64,000 nt of DNA, taken from assembly GCA_027625915.1 (NCBI GenBank), contig JANTQA010000076.1:1550001-1614000 (forward strand), given 5' to 3'. Shown here piece by piece: positions 48,804-60,379 of this stretch. The stretch is from Anaeramoeba flamelloides (lineage: Eukaryota > Metamonada > Anaeramoebidae). Position numbers and translations under genes: made by a program. Each line of letters begins with the position of its first letter. Within the stretch, counting starts at the first letter, position 1. Under the pieces are notes generated by a model. It had not been told where the DNA came from. It saw only the letters and a program-made list of their open reading frames with translations, and did not search any database.

Positions 48804-49191
48804 GTTCAACACGGTTTTTCATTGGGAACCTTAATAGAACCTGAAATGGAAAAGCAAAATTAATTAAAATAAGAAATCAATTAACTTTCAAATAATAACT
48901 AATTATTTTATTTTCAATCAAACAAACAAACCCAATTCAAATCTACTTTCTTTTCGAAATCCAAATAGATGAGGTTTTGGAGATCGTAAAAATAGTCAAT
49001 TTTTTCAACAAATTTTTAATAATTGATCAATCAAAGAAAAGCCCATACCAAAAGATAGTCTTAGAAAAAAAAATGTTGTAGTGTTGAATCATGCATTTTG
49101 TATTTAATCATTTATTTTTTCTTTTATTAATAGATCTTACTTTGAATTTTTCAGGTTGTATTAATGTTCCCAATTAAAAACAGTGTTGAAC
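48804..49191. mobile_element. Non-autonomous DNA transposon, copy 2 of 3874-4233
   Basis: Ends GTTCAACACGGTTTTTCATT and AAAAACAGTGTTGAAC with GGGAAC/GTTCCC inside, about 26-bp inverted repeats. The interior matches copy 1. Non-coding. Confidence 0.7.
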
Positions 49192-49374
49192 TTTTTTTTC
49201 AAATGGCCAGTTTTATTTCATACATATATCAACTATTCTTTGATGTGTATTATTCTACTTATTTCTTATTTGTTCTTTTAAAGTCCATTAATAAAAAATA
49301 ATTTGTATTTGAAAAAAAACGTTGGTCCACCTTTGACTGAAACAAAGTTTACAAGTTTAGAAATTCGGAAAGTT

Positions 49375-49535
49375 CCGTCAAGTGTCTAGCTTTTTTTTAA
49401 TTTGAGAAATCAAAAGAAAATTTTTGAAATATTCCTTTTATTTCTCAAATTAAAAAAAAGCTAACGGTGGTTTTCTTGAATTCAAAACAATTAAGAAAAA
49501 ATAAGGATTTTACTCTATTCTTTTAAATCGTAATA
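49375..49535. repeat. Hairpin-module array 4 (two modules)
   Basis: Starts TCCGTCAAGTGTCTAGC, then TTTTTTTAATTTGAGAAAT / ATTTCTCAAATTAAAAAAA, CTAACGG, and the TTCTTGAATTCAAAACAATT / ATTCTTTTAAATCG module. The smallest array in the window. Confidence 0.65.
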
Positions 49536-49754
49536 ATTCATTTTCGATTTTTTATCCATTTTATTATTTTTAAATCTTTTTTTTTGAATTTTTTTATATT
49601 ACTTATTTTTTGTTTCTGTTTTTTCTATATTTCCTTTTCAGCCCCATATTTCAATTTTGCTATCTTCACAATTTTACTTTTTCTTTTCATTTTTATTTTA
49701 CTTTTTATTTTCCCTTTCCTTTTGCTTTTCGTTTTCCTTTTCATTTTGTATTTT

Positions 49755-49935
49755 GCTTTTGCATTATTTTTTCCTCTTCCTCTTCCCTTTTGCTTTTCAT
49801 TTTCTTTTCCCTTTCCCTTTTGCTTTTGCATTATTTTTTCCTCTTCCTCTTCCCTTTTGCTTTTCCTTTCCATTTCCCTTTCCCTTTTGCTTTTGCATTA
49901 TTTTTTCCTCTTCCTTTTCCTGTTCTTTTTCCTTC
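49755..49935. repeat. 67-bp tandem repeat within the BTB gene
   Basis: The unit starts at GCATTA at 49761, 49828 and 49895, so the period is 67 bp. The purine-rich strand is the coding strand of the BTB gene. Because 67 is not a multiple of three, successive units are read in different frames. Confidence 0.75.
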
Positions 49936-50746
49936 TCCGTTTCCTTTATTTTTTCCATTTCCTTTTGTTTTATTTGTAATATTTCCATTTTCATTTTATT
50001 CCTCCAAGTTATATATTTTTCCCCTGCACAAAAGAAATGTTCAGGATGTGCATGATAATTTAAATGTAAAAAAAGAGAATTATTTGTCGGTAATAGGTAA
50101 TAATCAAGTAATTGTAAAAGTTCGTTTATGCAAGATGGCTTTAAATTATGCTCAAAAGAATCATTTGTATATAAATGGCTTATAAAAAACCTTAAAGATT
50201 CAAAAGAAGTCTCAAGTTTGTGATTGATGGATTTAAGGTTATCGTTTTCTTGAATTGAAGAAAAAAGATTTGGAAATAATCCAGTTTTTGCAATTAAAAC
50301 AATTTTGTGTACTTTTATTTTTTGATTGTTATTCTTCTGATTTATTATTGTGAAATCCTTTGATTTTTCATCATTGATAAGATTTCTTCTTCTTTCCACA
50401 AGATCAATTTTTTGTGGATTATCAAATCCAATTAATTTACACATTTTTTGAAATGGTTCTGAGTCTGTATATTTTTTTCCAGCAGAATAAATAAATTCTA
50501 AAAAATTTTGTATATCAATTTTTTTAAAAGGCTTCAAATGCTGTTTTACTTCAGATATGGATTTTTGAGTGGTATGTTCGATAATTAGTTTATGCACGGG
50601 TATAGAATTTATCATAGAATCACAAAATTGTGAATTTCCTAAAAGTTTTAACCATGATTTTTGTTCTAAAAATCTATTTGAATATATTATTTCAAATGCG
50701 TTTACCAATTTTATAATATTATAGCTCTCAGCATATCTTTTTAGTT
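49797..50746 (-). CDS. Double-BTB protein with Lys-rich tail (5' end missing)
   Basis: Two BTB-like units: the first around NSQFCDSMINSIPVHKLII, the second around SKDFTIINQKNNNQKIKVHK with KIVLIAKTGLFPNLFSS. A charged tail made from the 67-bp tandem repeat follows (KQKGKGNGKEKQKGRGRG), ending at TGA 49799-49797. No ATG precedes the first BTB; the frame is open to an acceptor TTTACAG at 50747 and adds LKRYAESYNIIKLVNAFE, so at least one 5' exon is missing. Same architecture as the gene at 21.9 kb. The tail is probably unstructured; its frame depends on the number of tandem units. Confidence 0.72.
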
Positions 50747-52140
50747 CTGTAAATTCGGTCTATTTTTATTATAATATATAATATTTTTTTTTTATTTAAT
50801 CAAAATAATAAAAAAAAAAAAAAAAAAATGAATCAAATAATGAAGAATAAATAATATTGAATTTGTTAAATTTTATTTGTATGACATTTATTTTGCATTT
50901 TTTGTTTAATTTTAAAGAGGAACTTTGAAATTAAAATTTTATTTTATTCTCAAAATTTAATAAATATTCCAGTTTCAATAAAAATAGTTTTCAGAAATAA
51001 TAATAACAAGATAATTATCAATAGTTGATTCATTAGAACTATTTTTAAAAATAATTTAGATCAATTAAATTTTAACTTTTGTCCATTTTTTTCCATATTT
51101 TAAATTTTAATTTTAATAATTAAACACCCCTATAATCTGCAAATAACAAAAAATTCAATTTTTTTTTTATTCAATGATTCAACTTTAAAAACTGTTGGAT
51201 TCTATTTGTTTCAAATTTTGATATATCTATACTTAAAGTTTAATTTTAAATTTAATTTTTTTTCATTTTATCTTTTTTTTTCAAAGATCCAAGAATTTTG
51301 TATTTTCACGAAAATCAAATCTTCTTAATTGTCCGAAATAAAATTGTGATTAATTTTTTTTTTTAACAATAAAAAAGTATTTTGGTTAATAATCAACTCT
51401 TTTTCAGTCAAGGGAGTGAAGTTTAATTGAAGAAATAGAACATATTCTATGAGTTTTTTTCAGTATTCTTCTCAAAATAAATTTTTAATTTTTGTTTCAG
51501 ATCATTTTTTCTATTTCAGTCAAATAATTTTTGGATTTTGTTTTTTGCTTTTTTTTTTTTTTCTTATTTTTTTTTTTAGACTCTTCATTTTATTTTAGAA
51601 AACTAAATTTGAGCTTCAAATTCTTCTAATGACTAGTTTCTAGACACTTTTTGAATTGATAGATACAAATTTAGTCAATTAAAAATTGTTTTTTTAATTG
51701 ATTAATTGTTTGATTTTTTTAACATTTAACTCTTAATAATAAATCCTCTCTTCTAAAATTTTTGACATGGTATTGATTTATTTTCTTTTGATTTTTATTT
51801 TTTGAATATATTGTTTGATTGAAAAAGTCCTAGAAATTGTTAATATTTCATCAAACAACGTGTTATAATTTATTTTTTTTTTTTTTTGATTTTTGATAAT
51901 ATTTTTAATTTCAAAATTTAATTTTAGGTAGTCAAAAATTTTGAATTGGAGTTTAGATGTTTTTTACTTGTATTTACTTTCATAAATTTAAGTATAAAAT
52001 TAAACATTTCACGATAGTACATTGGAAGGAGACATCCAAATTATTTTTATGGTTGAAAAATCAGAAATGAAAATTGATAATAAAAAACCAAAATTGATAA
52101 AAAAAATAAAAGTAATTAAAAAACAAAAAAAAAACTTTAC
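50747..52140. other. Spacer between two minus-strand genes, no exon identified
   Basis: Should hold the first exon of the BTB gene and the 3' end of the large ankyrin gene. Very A+T-rich; no frame stands out. Confidence 0.4.
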
Positions 52141-55100
52141 CTCTTCAAACTGATCAAGAAATCCGTCATAATTAAGATTGTATAAAAATTTTAAATAATT
52201 GAAATTTTTCATTTTGTCTGATTCTATTAACCAATTGAGACATTTGACAACCAATTTCTATTTTCAATATCCAATATAATTTATATTCAAGGGATATATG
52301 TGTGTTTATAATAAAGTATATAAGAAATCCAAAAAAAAAAACACGGAAAGTAATTAATTTTCTGAAAAAAACAAAAAGAAAAAAAGAAAGCGAAAAACGA
52401 AAAAAGAAAAAAATGAAAAATGGAAAAAAAAACGAAAAAAGAAAAACGAAAAAAGAAAAAATAAAAACGAAATACGAAAAAAGATAAAAGATAAAAGAAA
52501 AACGAAAAAAGACAAACGAAAAAAGAAAAAAGAGAAAAAGAGAAAAAGAGAAAAAGAGAAAAAGAGAAAAAGAGAAAAAGAGAAAAAGAGAAAAAGAAAA
52601 AGGAATCAAAATACCTTATTTATTTCTTTTTTATCAGGATTATGAGGAAATATAAGCGAAAATAATTCATGGTCTGGGTATAGATTTTGGCATAATAACT
52701 CTACTGGTGTAGATACCTGCCCAAAAATTTTCTTGATAGGAATCCCGATTTTTATTAAATATTTAATAACCTTATATATATTTTCTTTTTTATTTTTCTC
52801 ATAATAATCAAAAACGTTTTTATAAACATTTTCTGAAATTTCAGCATCATCATTATTAATGTTTTCTTCAATGAAGGGATTATATGACTCTTCCATTAAA
52901 TGATGGATATGTAATTTATAAAAATCATTTGGAGTTTTTTTATAAAACTTTGCGCCATTTTTAATTAACTTTTTAAACAATTGATAGTTGGGGATCATTT
53001 TATTTTTATTTCTAAAAAAGGAATCGAGCGGGTAGCCATCATATTTGTAACTGTACATATTTAAATCGGCATTTTTATACTTGATGAATAAATCTATTAT
53101 TTGGTTAAGGTTGTCACCATTATAGTTATATAGTATCGAATGGAGGGGAATTAAGTCAAACTCTAGATCTCCACATAATCCATGATACAAGCACAGGTCA
53201 GTGAACTGAGAACTAAATTTTGGATCGAGATTTAAATCACTATTGTGGCAAAAATAGCTAAAGCAATTATTTGTAAATATATCGTATTGATCAAGTTTGA
53301 TCCCATCTTGATGTATTAATAAATACAAGGCCTTGATTCCGTGATTCTTCCTTTCGGATGCATATATCAATGGGGTCTTTTGGAAGTGATCAGCTTGGTT
53401 ATAATCCATCCCTTTACTTATCAAAAGCTGAATTATTTCTAAATTGTCAGCATCGTTCATACAGGCATAGTGAAGAGCATTTCGATTCAATATATCTTGG
53501 TAATGGACATTTACCTTATATTCAACAATCAATAATTTGATAAAGAAAAGGATCAATTTCTTTTTCTTTTCGTCGTTGGTATTATTTGTTAATTTAATCA
53601 AGTGAATTAAAGGAGTCACACGATTTAGAATTTGCGTAAAAAGATTATAGGTTTTAAATAATTTGAAAAATTTCTTATTTATTCGGGATTTAAATCTTAA
53701 TTCGTCTTTTTTTTTCTGAAAAGATTCAATGAATATTTTATATTGTTCGAATTCATATATATAAGAAAAATTTCTTTTGAATTGATAATCGGGATCGATA
53801 CCTTTTTTTAATAATAGTAGAATTAATTCCATATATTCGTTTAAATGTTTTTCTCTTTCTCTTTCTTTTTGTTTTTGTTTTTCTAATTTTTGAAGGTTTT
53901 CTATTGGAAAATACTTGCTCCTTTTCCTTTTCATGGGCCGACTTTCATCAAGTGTATTGTCATAAATTTGGAAAAACTTTTCAAAATAATTAGTAAGAAT
54001 ACTATAGCCGTATTCTCTGTGAATTTTTATCTCGTCTTGATTTAATAAAAATTTAACAAGCCCACAACTTAATATATGAATCTTTCTATTTAATCCATTA
54101 TCCCACTCTTTTTCATGGCATAATTTAAATAATTGATTCATATAATCGGGGTTTTGTCGGAATAAATTTTTCATAAATTGTTCATTTTTAGATTTAAAAA
54201 ATTCAAAGATTTCATAGCCTGTTTCATTCGATAATGATTGTTTTATTAAATATTCAAAAATAAGCGATTGCCTGGTTTCACCAAATCGTTCATTATCAAC
54301 CCAGAGATTTGTTCCCTTTTCCCATAATAATTCAATGATCTTGGAAATTTCTTGATAAGGTAAATGCCCATTATTCTCTATAAAAACTAAAAACGGGATT
54401 GTTTTTGGTGAATACTCAGAGCACCTATCCATCCCAGAATCATATAAATATTTGATGAGTTTGTAAGAATCTTTTGTTGGTTTTTTCCGAATATACCTAT
54501 CGAAAAACTCAGAACAGTCAAAATTTAGTTCTTCTTCTTTTAGTTCTTCATTTTTTCGTTCTTTTTCTTCTTCTTCTTCTTCTCCATTTTCATTTTCGTC
54601 TTCTTGTTTATGTTCCATTTGATTTTTCTTTTCCTTTTCTTGTTCTTCGTCTTCGTTTTCGTTTTCAATTTCTTTTTCTTTTTCTGTTTTTTTTTCTGTT
54701 TCTTTTTCTTTATCTTTTTCTTTTTCTTCTGTTTCTTTTTCTTTTTCTTCTTTTTCTTTTTCTTCTGTTTCTTTTTCTTTTTCTTTTTCTTTTTCTTCGT
54801 CGTTCTTCTTCGTCTCTAAAGTGTTCTTAACTCTCTTTTTAAGAAATTCAAAAATATTTTTACACTCTGAGAAATTTAAAAACTTAGTTAATGTGAACAA
54901 TACCACATTTATTTCATCTGAGTCTTCTTCTAACCCCGTTCGGTCTAAAATTAATTTTATACAGTCTACAAATTCCTGTCTTTTATATTTTTTCAATTTG
55001 GAGAATCTCCTTTTATTTGTTTTTATAAAGTACCAAATCGCTGATAGTCGATCATCTGGATGATAAAAATCCAAATTTTCTGGGGTTATTGTATCAACAA

Positions 55101-56229
55101 AATATTGAATGAGCGATTTGTTTATGATGTTTAATTGGCAGACTCTCATGAAAGGTGTATACTGTTTTGAATCATAAATATTTTGGGTCAGACCATTAGT
55201 GAATAAAAAATTAATATTCTGAAGAAAATCTTTTACTTTTTCTTCTTCTTCTTTTTCTTTTTCTTTTTCTTTTTCTTTTTCTTTTTCTTTTTCTTTTTCT
55301 TTTTCTTTTTCTGTTTTTTTTTCTTTCCCTTTTTCTTTTATTTCTTTTTCTGAATCTGTAAATTTATGTTCTTTCTTTTTCAAACTTGCTTCAAATTTTT
55401 TTATTTGTGAAAAAAGGCAGCTAACATGTACTGTTTTGAATTGGGGATTTTTATTATGAGTTTCACGACTTACTTTGCACCTTATGTAAGTCAATTCGTC
55501 ATCATAATTTATTCCATATAGACCATGTTCGAACTCTTGATTAGAATCATATTCTTCTTCATATTCTTCTTCTTCTTCTTCTTGTTCTTCTTGTTCTTCT
55601 TGTTCTTCTTCTTTTTGTTGGATTTTATGTTTTGTAAATTGAGATCCTTTATTGGTTAAATATTGTGCCAATTCAAGATCAGGATTCTTCACATTCAAAA
55701 ACAATAAGTCAAGTGCTGAAAAATTATCTTTTGTTTGAAGGTTTGCATTAATTCCAATTTCTTTGATTAAAAAGTTAATAGTTATAAATGATGGGTTAAA
55801 ATAACACACAAAATGAAGGTAGTTCCACTTTTTCTCATTAAATCCGCTTTCAAGAGAACTTTTCTTGTCTTCACTTCGGTCATTGTTAGTTCTGTTGTAA
55901 ATTGCTTGGAATAATTGAATTGAGATTTTTGGTTTGAAAGTGATTAGAATTAATGCCAATAATTGCTGTTTGAAGACCATCTTGAAATCAACACCTTCAC
56001 CTTCAGTTTCAATTTCAATTTCTTCTTCGTTTGTTCTTGTTTCTTCATCTTCAGAAGAATAATTCGTAACTGATCCATCAAGATCTTTTTCTTTTTTCTG
56101 ATCTCTTTCAGTGAGTAATTTGATTTTGTGTGTGAGTTGTTCAACAAGATCCTTGCTGACTTCGCATGATTGAAGAAACAATTCAATTTGTTGAATTCCT
56201 AATTTGCTTAAATCAAAAGGAAATTTCAT
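52141..56229 (-). CDS. Large ankyrin-repeat protein with Lys/Glu-rich insertions
   Basis: Exon 1 (56229-52615) gives 1205 residues from an ATG. Degenerate ankyrin repeats occur near the N-terminus (DNFSALDLLFLNVKNPD) and clearly towards the end (RNALHYACMND, KTPLIYASERKNHG, and repeats with LIKNGAKF). Several long Lys/Glu tracts (plus-strand CTTTTT runs at 54540-54800, 55240-55330, 55560-55610) separate them and are likely disordered or coiled. The frame stops at VF-TGA, but AAG|GTATTT at 52615/52614 is a good donor. An acceptor AAATAG at 52258 leads in phase to 39 codons (KLVVKCLNWLIESDKMKNF ... DGFLDQFEE) ending at a donor GTAAAG. An alternative acceptor, TTTTCAG near 52355, would end after about 24 residues. 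The 3' end is therefore unresolved. Binding function inferred only from ankyrin repeats. Confidence 0.8.
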
Positions 56230-56337
56230 TTAAGTTTCAAAGATTTAATTTTGTGGTCAGCCCTTGATTTAAAAAAATGGTTTTAATCCATGAAGGAATT
56301 TAAAACAAAATATTGTTTTTATTTTCCTTTTTTTATA

Positions 56338-56758
56338 AGGATTATCTTAAAAATGCCTTCACGAGAGGTGTAAGTGTCGAAGTATTTCTAAAATAAGCTC
56401 CTTTTCTCTTTAGACACAGAAGAACTCTTAAATTTCAGTTTTTTAAGAATGGGAAAATCTACCTTATCTGGCTCTTAATAGTAAATTAGTAGTGAAAACC
56501 TAATCCCTTTCTTTTTTGTTCTAACTGGCTTTTTTTAGAGGTTTTTATTCGAAACTAGACAATACTTGTTTTAGAACAAAAAGGGTTGGGATTAGGTTTT
56601 CACTACTAATTTACTATTAAGAGCCAGATAAGGTAGATTTTCCCATTCTTAAAAAACTGAAATTTAAGAGTTCTTCTGTGTCTAAAGAGAAAAGGAGCTT
56701 ATTTCAGAAATACTTCGACACTTACACCTCTCTTGGATCCCTTTTTTTAGATAATCCT
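56338..56758. mobile_element. TA-flanked foldback element upstream of the ankyrin gene
   Basis: 421 bp, TA at 56336-56337 and 56759-56760. Arms of about 180 bp are nearly identical in inverted orientation, with ends AGGATTATCT and AGATAATCCT and a ~65-bp centre. No coding capacity. It starts about 110 bp from the ankyrin ATG. Confidence 0.85.
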
Positions 56759-56888
56759 TAAGTAAGATGGTATTTTTTTCTTCTCTGAAATTTGAAAGAA
56801 AATCAACTGTATTATAAAAATTATTTAAAAGTCATAGAATCATCGGCAAAGCTAAAATATCACAAATTTTATTATTTTTGCAGAAGTA

Positions 56889-57373
56889 TTGTTGTCAAAA
56901 TAAAGCGTGCAAAAAAATTTACTGCGCGTTTCAAAATAAAAAGCGTGTTTTTTTGTTATAGAAGACCTATACATTAACCAATCAAAGAAACTGATAATAA
57001 AGCCTAAGTAAATATGGTATTAGTTTCTTAAAGTTCTATTATTTAAAAACGAAATTCTAAAAATGAAGGATCAAATTGCAAAATTTATCTCAAAAAATAA
57101 AGTAAATTTTTTTGTGCTAATTTTTCTACTTATCAAAAAAACAAAAAAATTCAAAAAAATTGAGAATATTACAGAAAATTTTCAACTATTTACATGAATA
57201 ATTTAAATTTTACGGAAAATAACCAGACCTTAACTTTCAAAATTGATTTGAAATTAGGTATACTACATGACAGTAGTAGATTGGGTGTTGCCTTGTTACA
57301 AGAAGAAAAAAAAGTACAGATAATATTTTGAAACAAGGATATAGTCTTTGTGAACCCATTATTTTGATCACTG
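56889..57373. mobile_element. TA-flanked non-autonomous DNA element, copy 2
   Basis: 485 bp, TA on both sides (56887-56888, 57374-57375). Matches 28497-28980 from GTCAAAATAAAGCGTGC to TTATTTTGATCACTG. It abuts the 3' tail of an inverted LINE end. Confidence 0.75.
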
Positions 57374-58345
57374 TATAAATTACACACTAGTTGCCATTGA
57401 ACTTAAATTCCATTTCAGGAATTTAAGCATAAAATCATAGATTTCATGATTATTAATTAATGTAAATAATTTCAAACTATCACGGTTAAAACTCAATTCT
57501 TTAAATTTTTATTCTTTTAATTTATTATGAAAAATTAATCTATTTTTTTCATAAGAAGGGTATGTACATAAAAAATGATCAATATTTTTTATTATATCTT
57601 TCTGTTTATACTTTAAACATAAAGTAAAAAATTTATTTGAGTTTTTATCTATTAGATAGTAATATTTATTTAAGGTTTACAATCCCTGAAACTGGAAAGA
57701 AGATTATCTTGTATTGGGTGTGTCAACTTGTTATTTTGGTTCTTAGCTGATCGATCCACAACTAAGTTTGGATCGTATAGGTGGTTGAAAAAGGCTATTT
57801 TTGTGATTTTATTTTTTTTTTTTCCGAAATCCGAATTGATGAGTCTAAGATTAATTGATTGGAAGGTATTGAATTGAAAGTGTTAATTTTTGGGTTGTCA
57901 ATTGAAATCATCATTTTCCTTTTACAGAATTAGGAGTAAATAAAAATAATTTTTTTACAAGCATCAAATAATACAAAGCGTAAATAAAAATTTCAACATA
58001 GAAAACAAAAAACTCGATTACTAATTAAATATCTTCCAATTAATTAATCTTAGACTCATCAATTCGGATTTCGGAAAAAAAAAAAATAAAATCACAAAAA
58101 TAGCCTTTTTCAACCACCTATACGATCCAAACTTAGTTGTGGATCGATCAGCTAAGAACCAAAATAACAAGTTGACACACCCAATACAAGATAATCTTCT
58201 TTCCAGTTTCAGGGATTGTAAACCTTAAGCAGTTAGTAAATATCCTGAATTTTAGAAATTTTTGGGCTTGATAGACTACTTTAATATTTTTGAGTTTTAA
58301 ATAAATAATTTTGAGATTTTATTATTGTGAAATATTTTTGTGTCG
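57374..58345 (-). mobile_element. LINE 3' end, minus strand, interrupted by a foldback
   Basis: Complement of the LINE 3' region at 58985-59400: tail hairpins at about 57380-57460, then the end of the reading frame. The 551-bp element at 57674-58224 interrupts it. With the copy at 58985 it forms the two outer arms of a 2-kb inverted structure. Confidence 0.75.
57674..58224. mobile_element. Foldback element with ~190-bp inverted arms inside the LINE
   Basis: Ends GGTTTACAATCCCTGAAACT and its complement; both flanks read TTAA (57670-57673, 58225-58228). The arms are nearly identical and enclose about 170 bp. The mirror LINE copy keeps a single TTAA at 59090-59093, i.e. the empty site. The duplication can be read as TTAA, or as TA with ends starting AGG as in the element at 56338. 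Confidence 0.88.
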
Positions 58346-58348
58346 TGT

Positions 58349-58978
58349 CGTTAAGTGCCGTCAAGTGCCTAGGTTTTCTTGAGGTTTTCTGTTTTATCTG
58401 TAAAATCTATCGATTTTCTAAATAAACAGAAAACTCAAGAAATACTAACGGCGCTTTTTTTTAATTTGAGAAATTAAAAGATAATTTTTGAAATTTGGCT
58501 TTTATTTCTCAAATTAAAAAAAAACTAACGGCTGTTTTCCAAAATTCAAAAGAATTTAGTAAAATCTTTGATTTTACTCTATTCTTTTAAATTTTTGAAA
58601 ACCTAATGACCCTTCTAACTTGTAGTATTCAACAACTCATTATATGTGTAATTGTATATTTCTTTTTTTATTCTAATAATACCTTTTGAATTCCAAGAGC
58701 TGATAATGTTTTTAGGTTTTTTTTTAATTTAAAAGAATAGAGTACAATCAAAGATTTTACTAAATTCTTTTGAATTTTCGAAAAAAGACATTAGTTTTTT
58801 TTAATTTGAGAAATAAAAGCCAAATTTCAAAAATTATCTTTTAATTTCTCAAATTAAAAAAAAGCGCCGTTAGTATTTCTTGAGTTTTCTGTTTATTTAG
58901 AAAATCGATAGATTTTACAGATAAAACAGAAAACCTCAAGAAAACCTAGGCACTTGACGGCACTTGAAGACACTCCAA
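58349..58978. repeat. Hairpin-module array 5, fully palindromic
   Basis: Six hairpin modules as a mirror: left 58371-58446 (GGTTTTCTTGAGG...), 58455-58524 (TTTTTTTAATTTGAG...) and 58536-58602 (TTTTCCAAAATTCAAAAG...); then a ~100-bp centre; then the complements in reverse order to CCTAGGCACTTGACGGC at 58946. Outer edges are GTCAAGTGCCTAGG and its complement. No coding frame. Confidence 0.85.
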
Positions 58979-58984
58979 AAAAAT

Positions 58985-59400
58985 ATTTCACAATAATAAA
59001 ATCTCAAAACTCGTTATTTATTACTCAAAAATATTTAAGTTATCCATTGGAATCAACAATTTCTACAATTCAGGATATTTACCAAATGCTTAAATAGATA
59101 TTACTAGATAATCATTAAAAACTCAAATAATTTTTTTACTTTATGTTTAAAGTCTAAACAGAAGGAAAAAATAAAAAATATTGATCATTTTTCATGGGTA
59201 TGCCCTTCTTATGAAAAAAATAGATTAATTTGTCACAATAAATTAAAAGAAATCAATCTTAATGAATAATTTTAAACCATGATAGTTTGAAATTATTTTC
59301 ATTAATTAATAATCATGAAATCTATGATTTTATGCTTAAATTCCTGAAATGGTATTTCAGTCTAATGTCAACCATGGTGTAATTTACACTACGTCAATCA
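58985..59400 (+). mobile_element. LINE 3' end, plus strand
   Basis: Encodes FTLCLKSKQKEKIKNIDHF then SWVCPSYEKNRLICHNKLK, part of a C-terminal Cys/His knuckle, followed by the 3' tail (59308-59395). The tail's first hairpin is CATGAAATC/GATTTTATG instead of CGTGAAATC/GATTTTACG, a compensated base-pair change. One stop lies upstream in frame. Confidence 0.78.
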
Positions 59401-60379
59401 TAAAAAAATAAAAAACTGTTGATATGTGAATAAAGATAGTTGAAAAAAAAATAATCTATCCTTTGCATAATTGAAGATTTTAGTGAATTTGATCCAATTA
59501 AGAACAATTCTAAGTGTTTCACATCAAATGTGACTTTTTTTAAAAAATAACTACAAACAATTCTTCAAAAATTTTCAATTTTATCCTATTCACCTTTTAA
59601 TTCTAAACCGAAAACAATCTAAACCTTACCCAAAAATCAAAAATAATCTTAATTATCTCTCAAAGCGGCAAAAAAACTTTCTTTTTTCACTTTCAAAGTT
59701 TATTTTTCCTAACCTCCTTTATTATTTTAATATAAGAGGCCAAAAATTTAGCTAAATTTTTGAAAAAACAATTATTTTTCCCGTTAAGATCTCACTGAAT
59801 AAACTTTTGTGAGATTTACCAACAATCAAATCCTTTCAGAAACATACTATACATTGGATTTTCAATTGCATACTTACTTGTTAAGACATCCATTTTCATA
59901 TTTGTATTAACTTTAAAAAAAAAAAAAAAAACAGAAAATTCATCTTCTAAAAGACTTTTATGATCAAATCTTCTCTACTCAAATAATGATTTTTATTTAT
60001 GGTATACTCGTTCGATTTGATAAAACTTTAGCAGTTTGTACTTAAGGCATCAACATATGGATAAAATATAAAATTTAATAAAATGTAATTAGATCTAATA
60101 ACTTACAAAGTTAAATCTAAAAAACAACAATTTTCCAACAAATTTATCAAAACAACCATTAATACTATTTAGCTTTCAGAAAAAATTTGATAATCATATT
60201 TACGTGTAAAACTTTTTAAATTTAGATAATGAGGATAAAATCAAAGAATGAAAATGGAAATAATAAAAAACATAATATAACGATTTGTATCGTAAATTTT
60301 TTTTAATTGAATTAATTTTAAAATAATTAGAAATGCAATAAAAAAAATTATTTTGAAATACAATTAAAACTTTTTTATT
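59401..60379. other. Spacer, no gene seen
   Basis: Low-repeat A+T-rich DNA; no coding frame was supported. Confidence 0.45.

Noticed and set aside
49584-50185. Plus-strand Phe/Pro/Leu-rich membrane-like proteins
   Set aside because: They are complements of the Lys/Glu-rich tail of the minus-strand BTB gene.
54474-54830. Plus-strand hydrophobic protein
   Set aside because: It is antisense to a Lys/Glu tract of the large ankyrin gene.
57190-57387. Minus-strand 65-residue frame (and its twin at 28778-28978)
   Set aside because: Both lie in the TA-flanked element; the frame is shared only because the DNA is, and its sequence is not protein-like.
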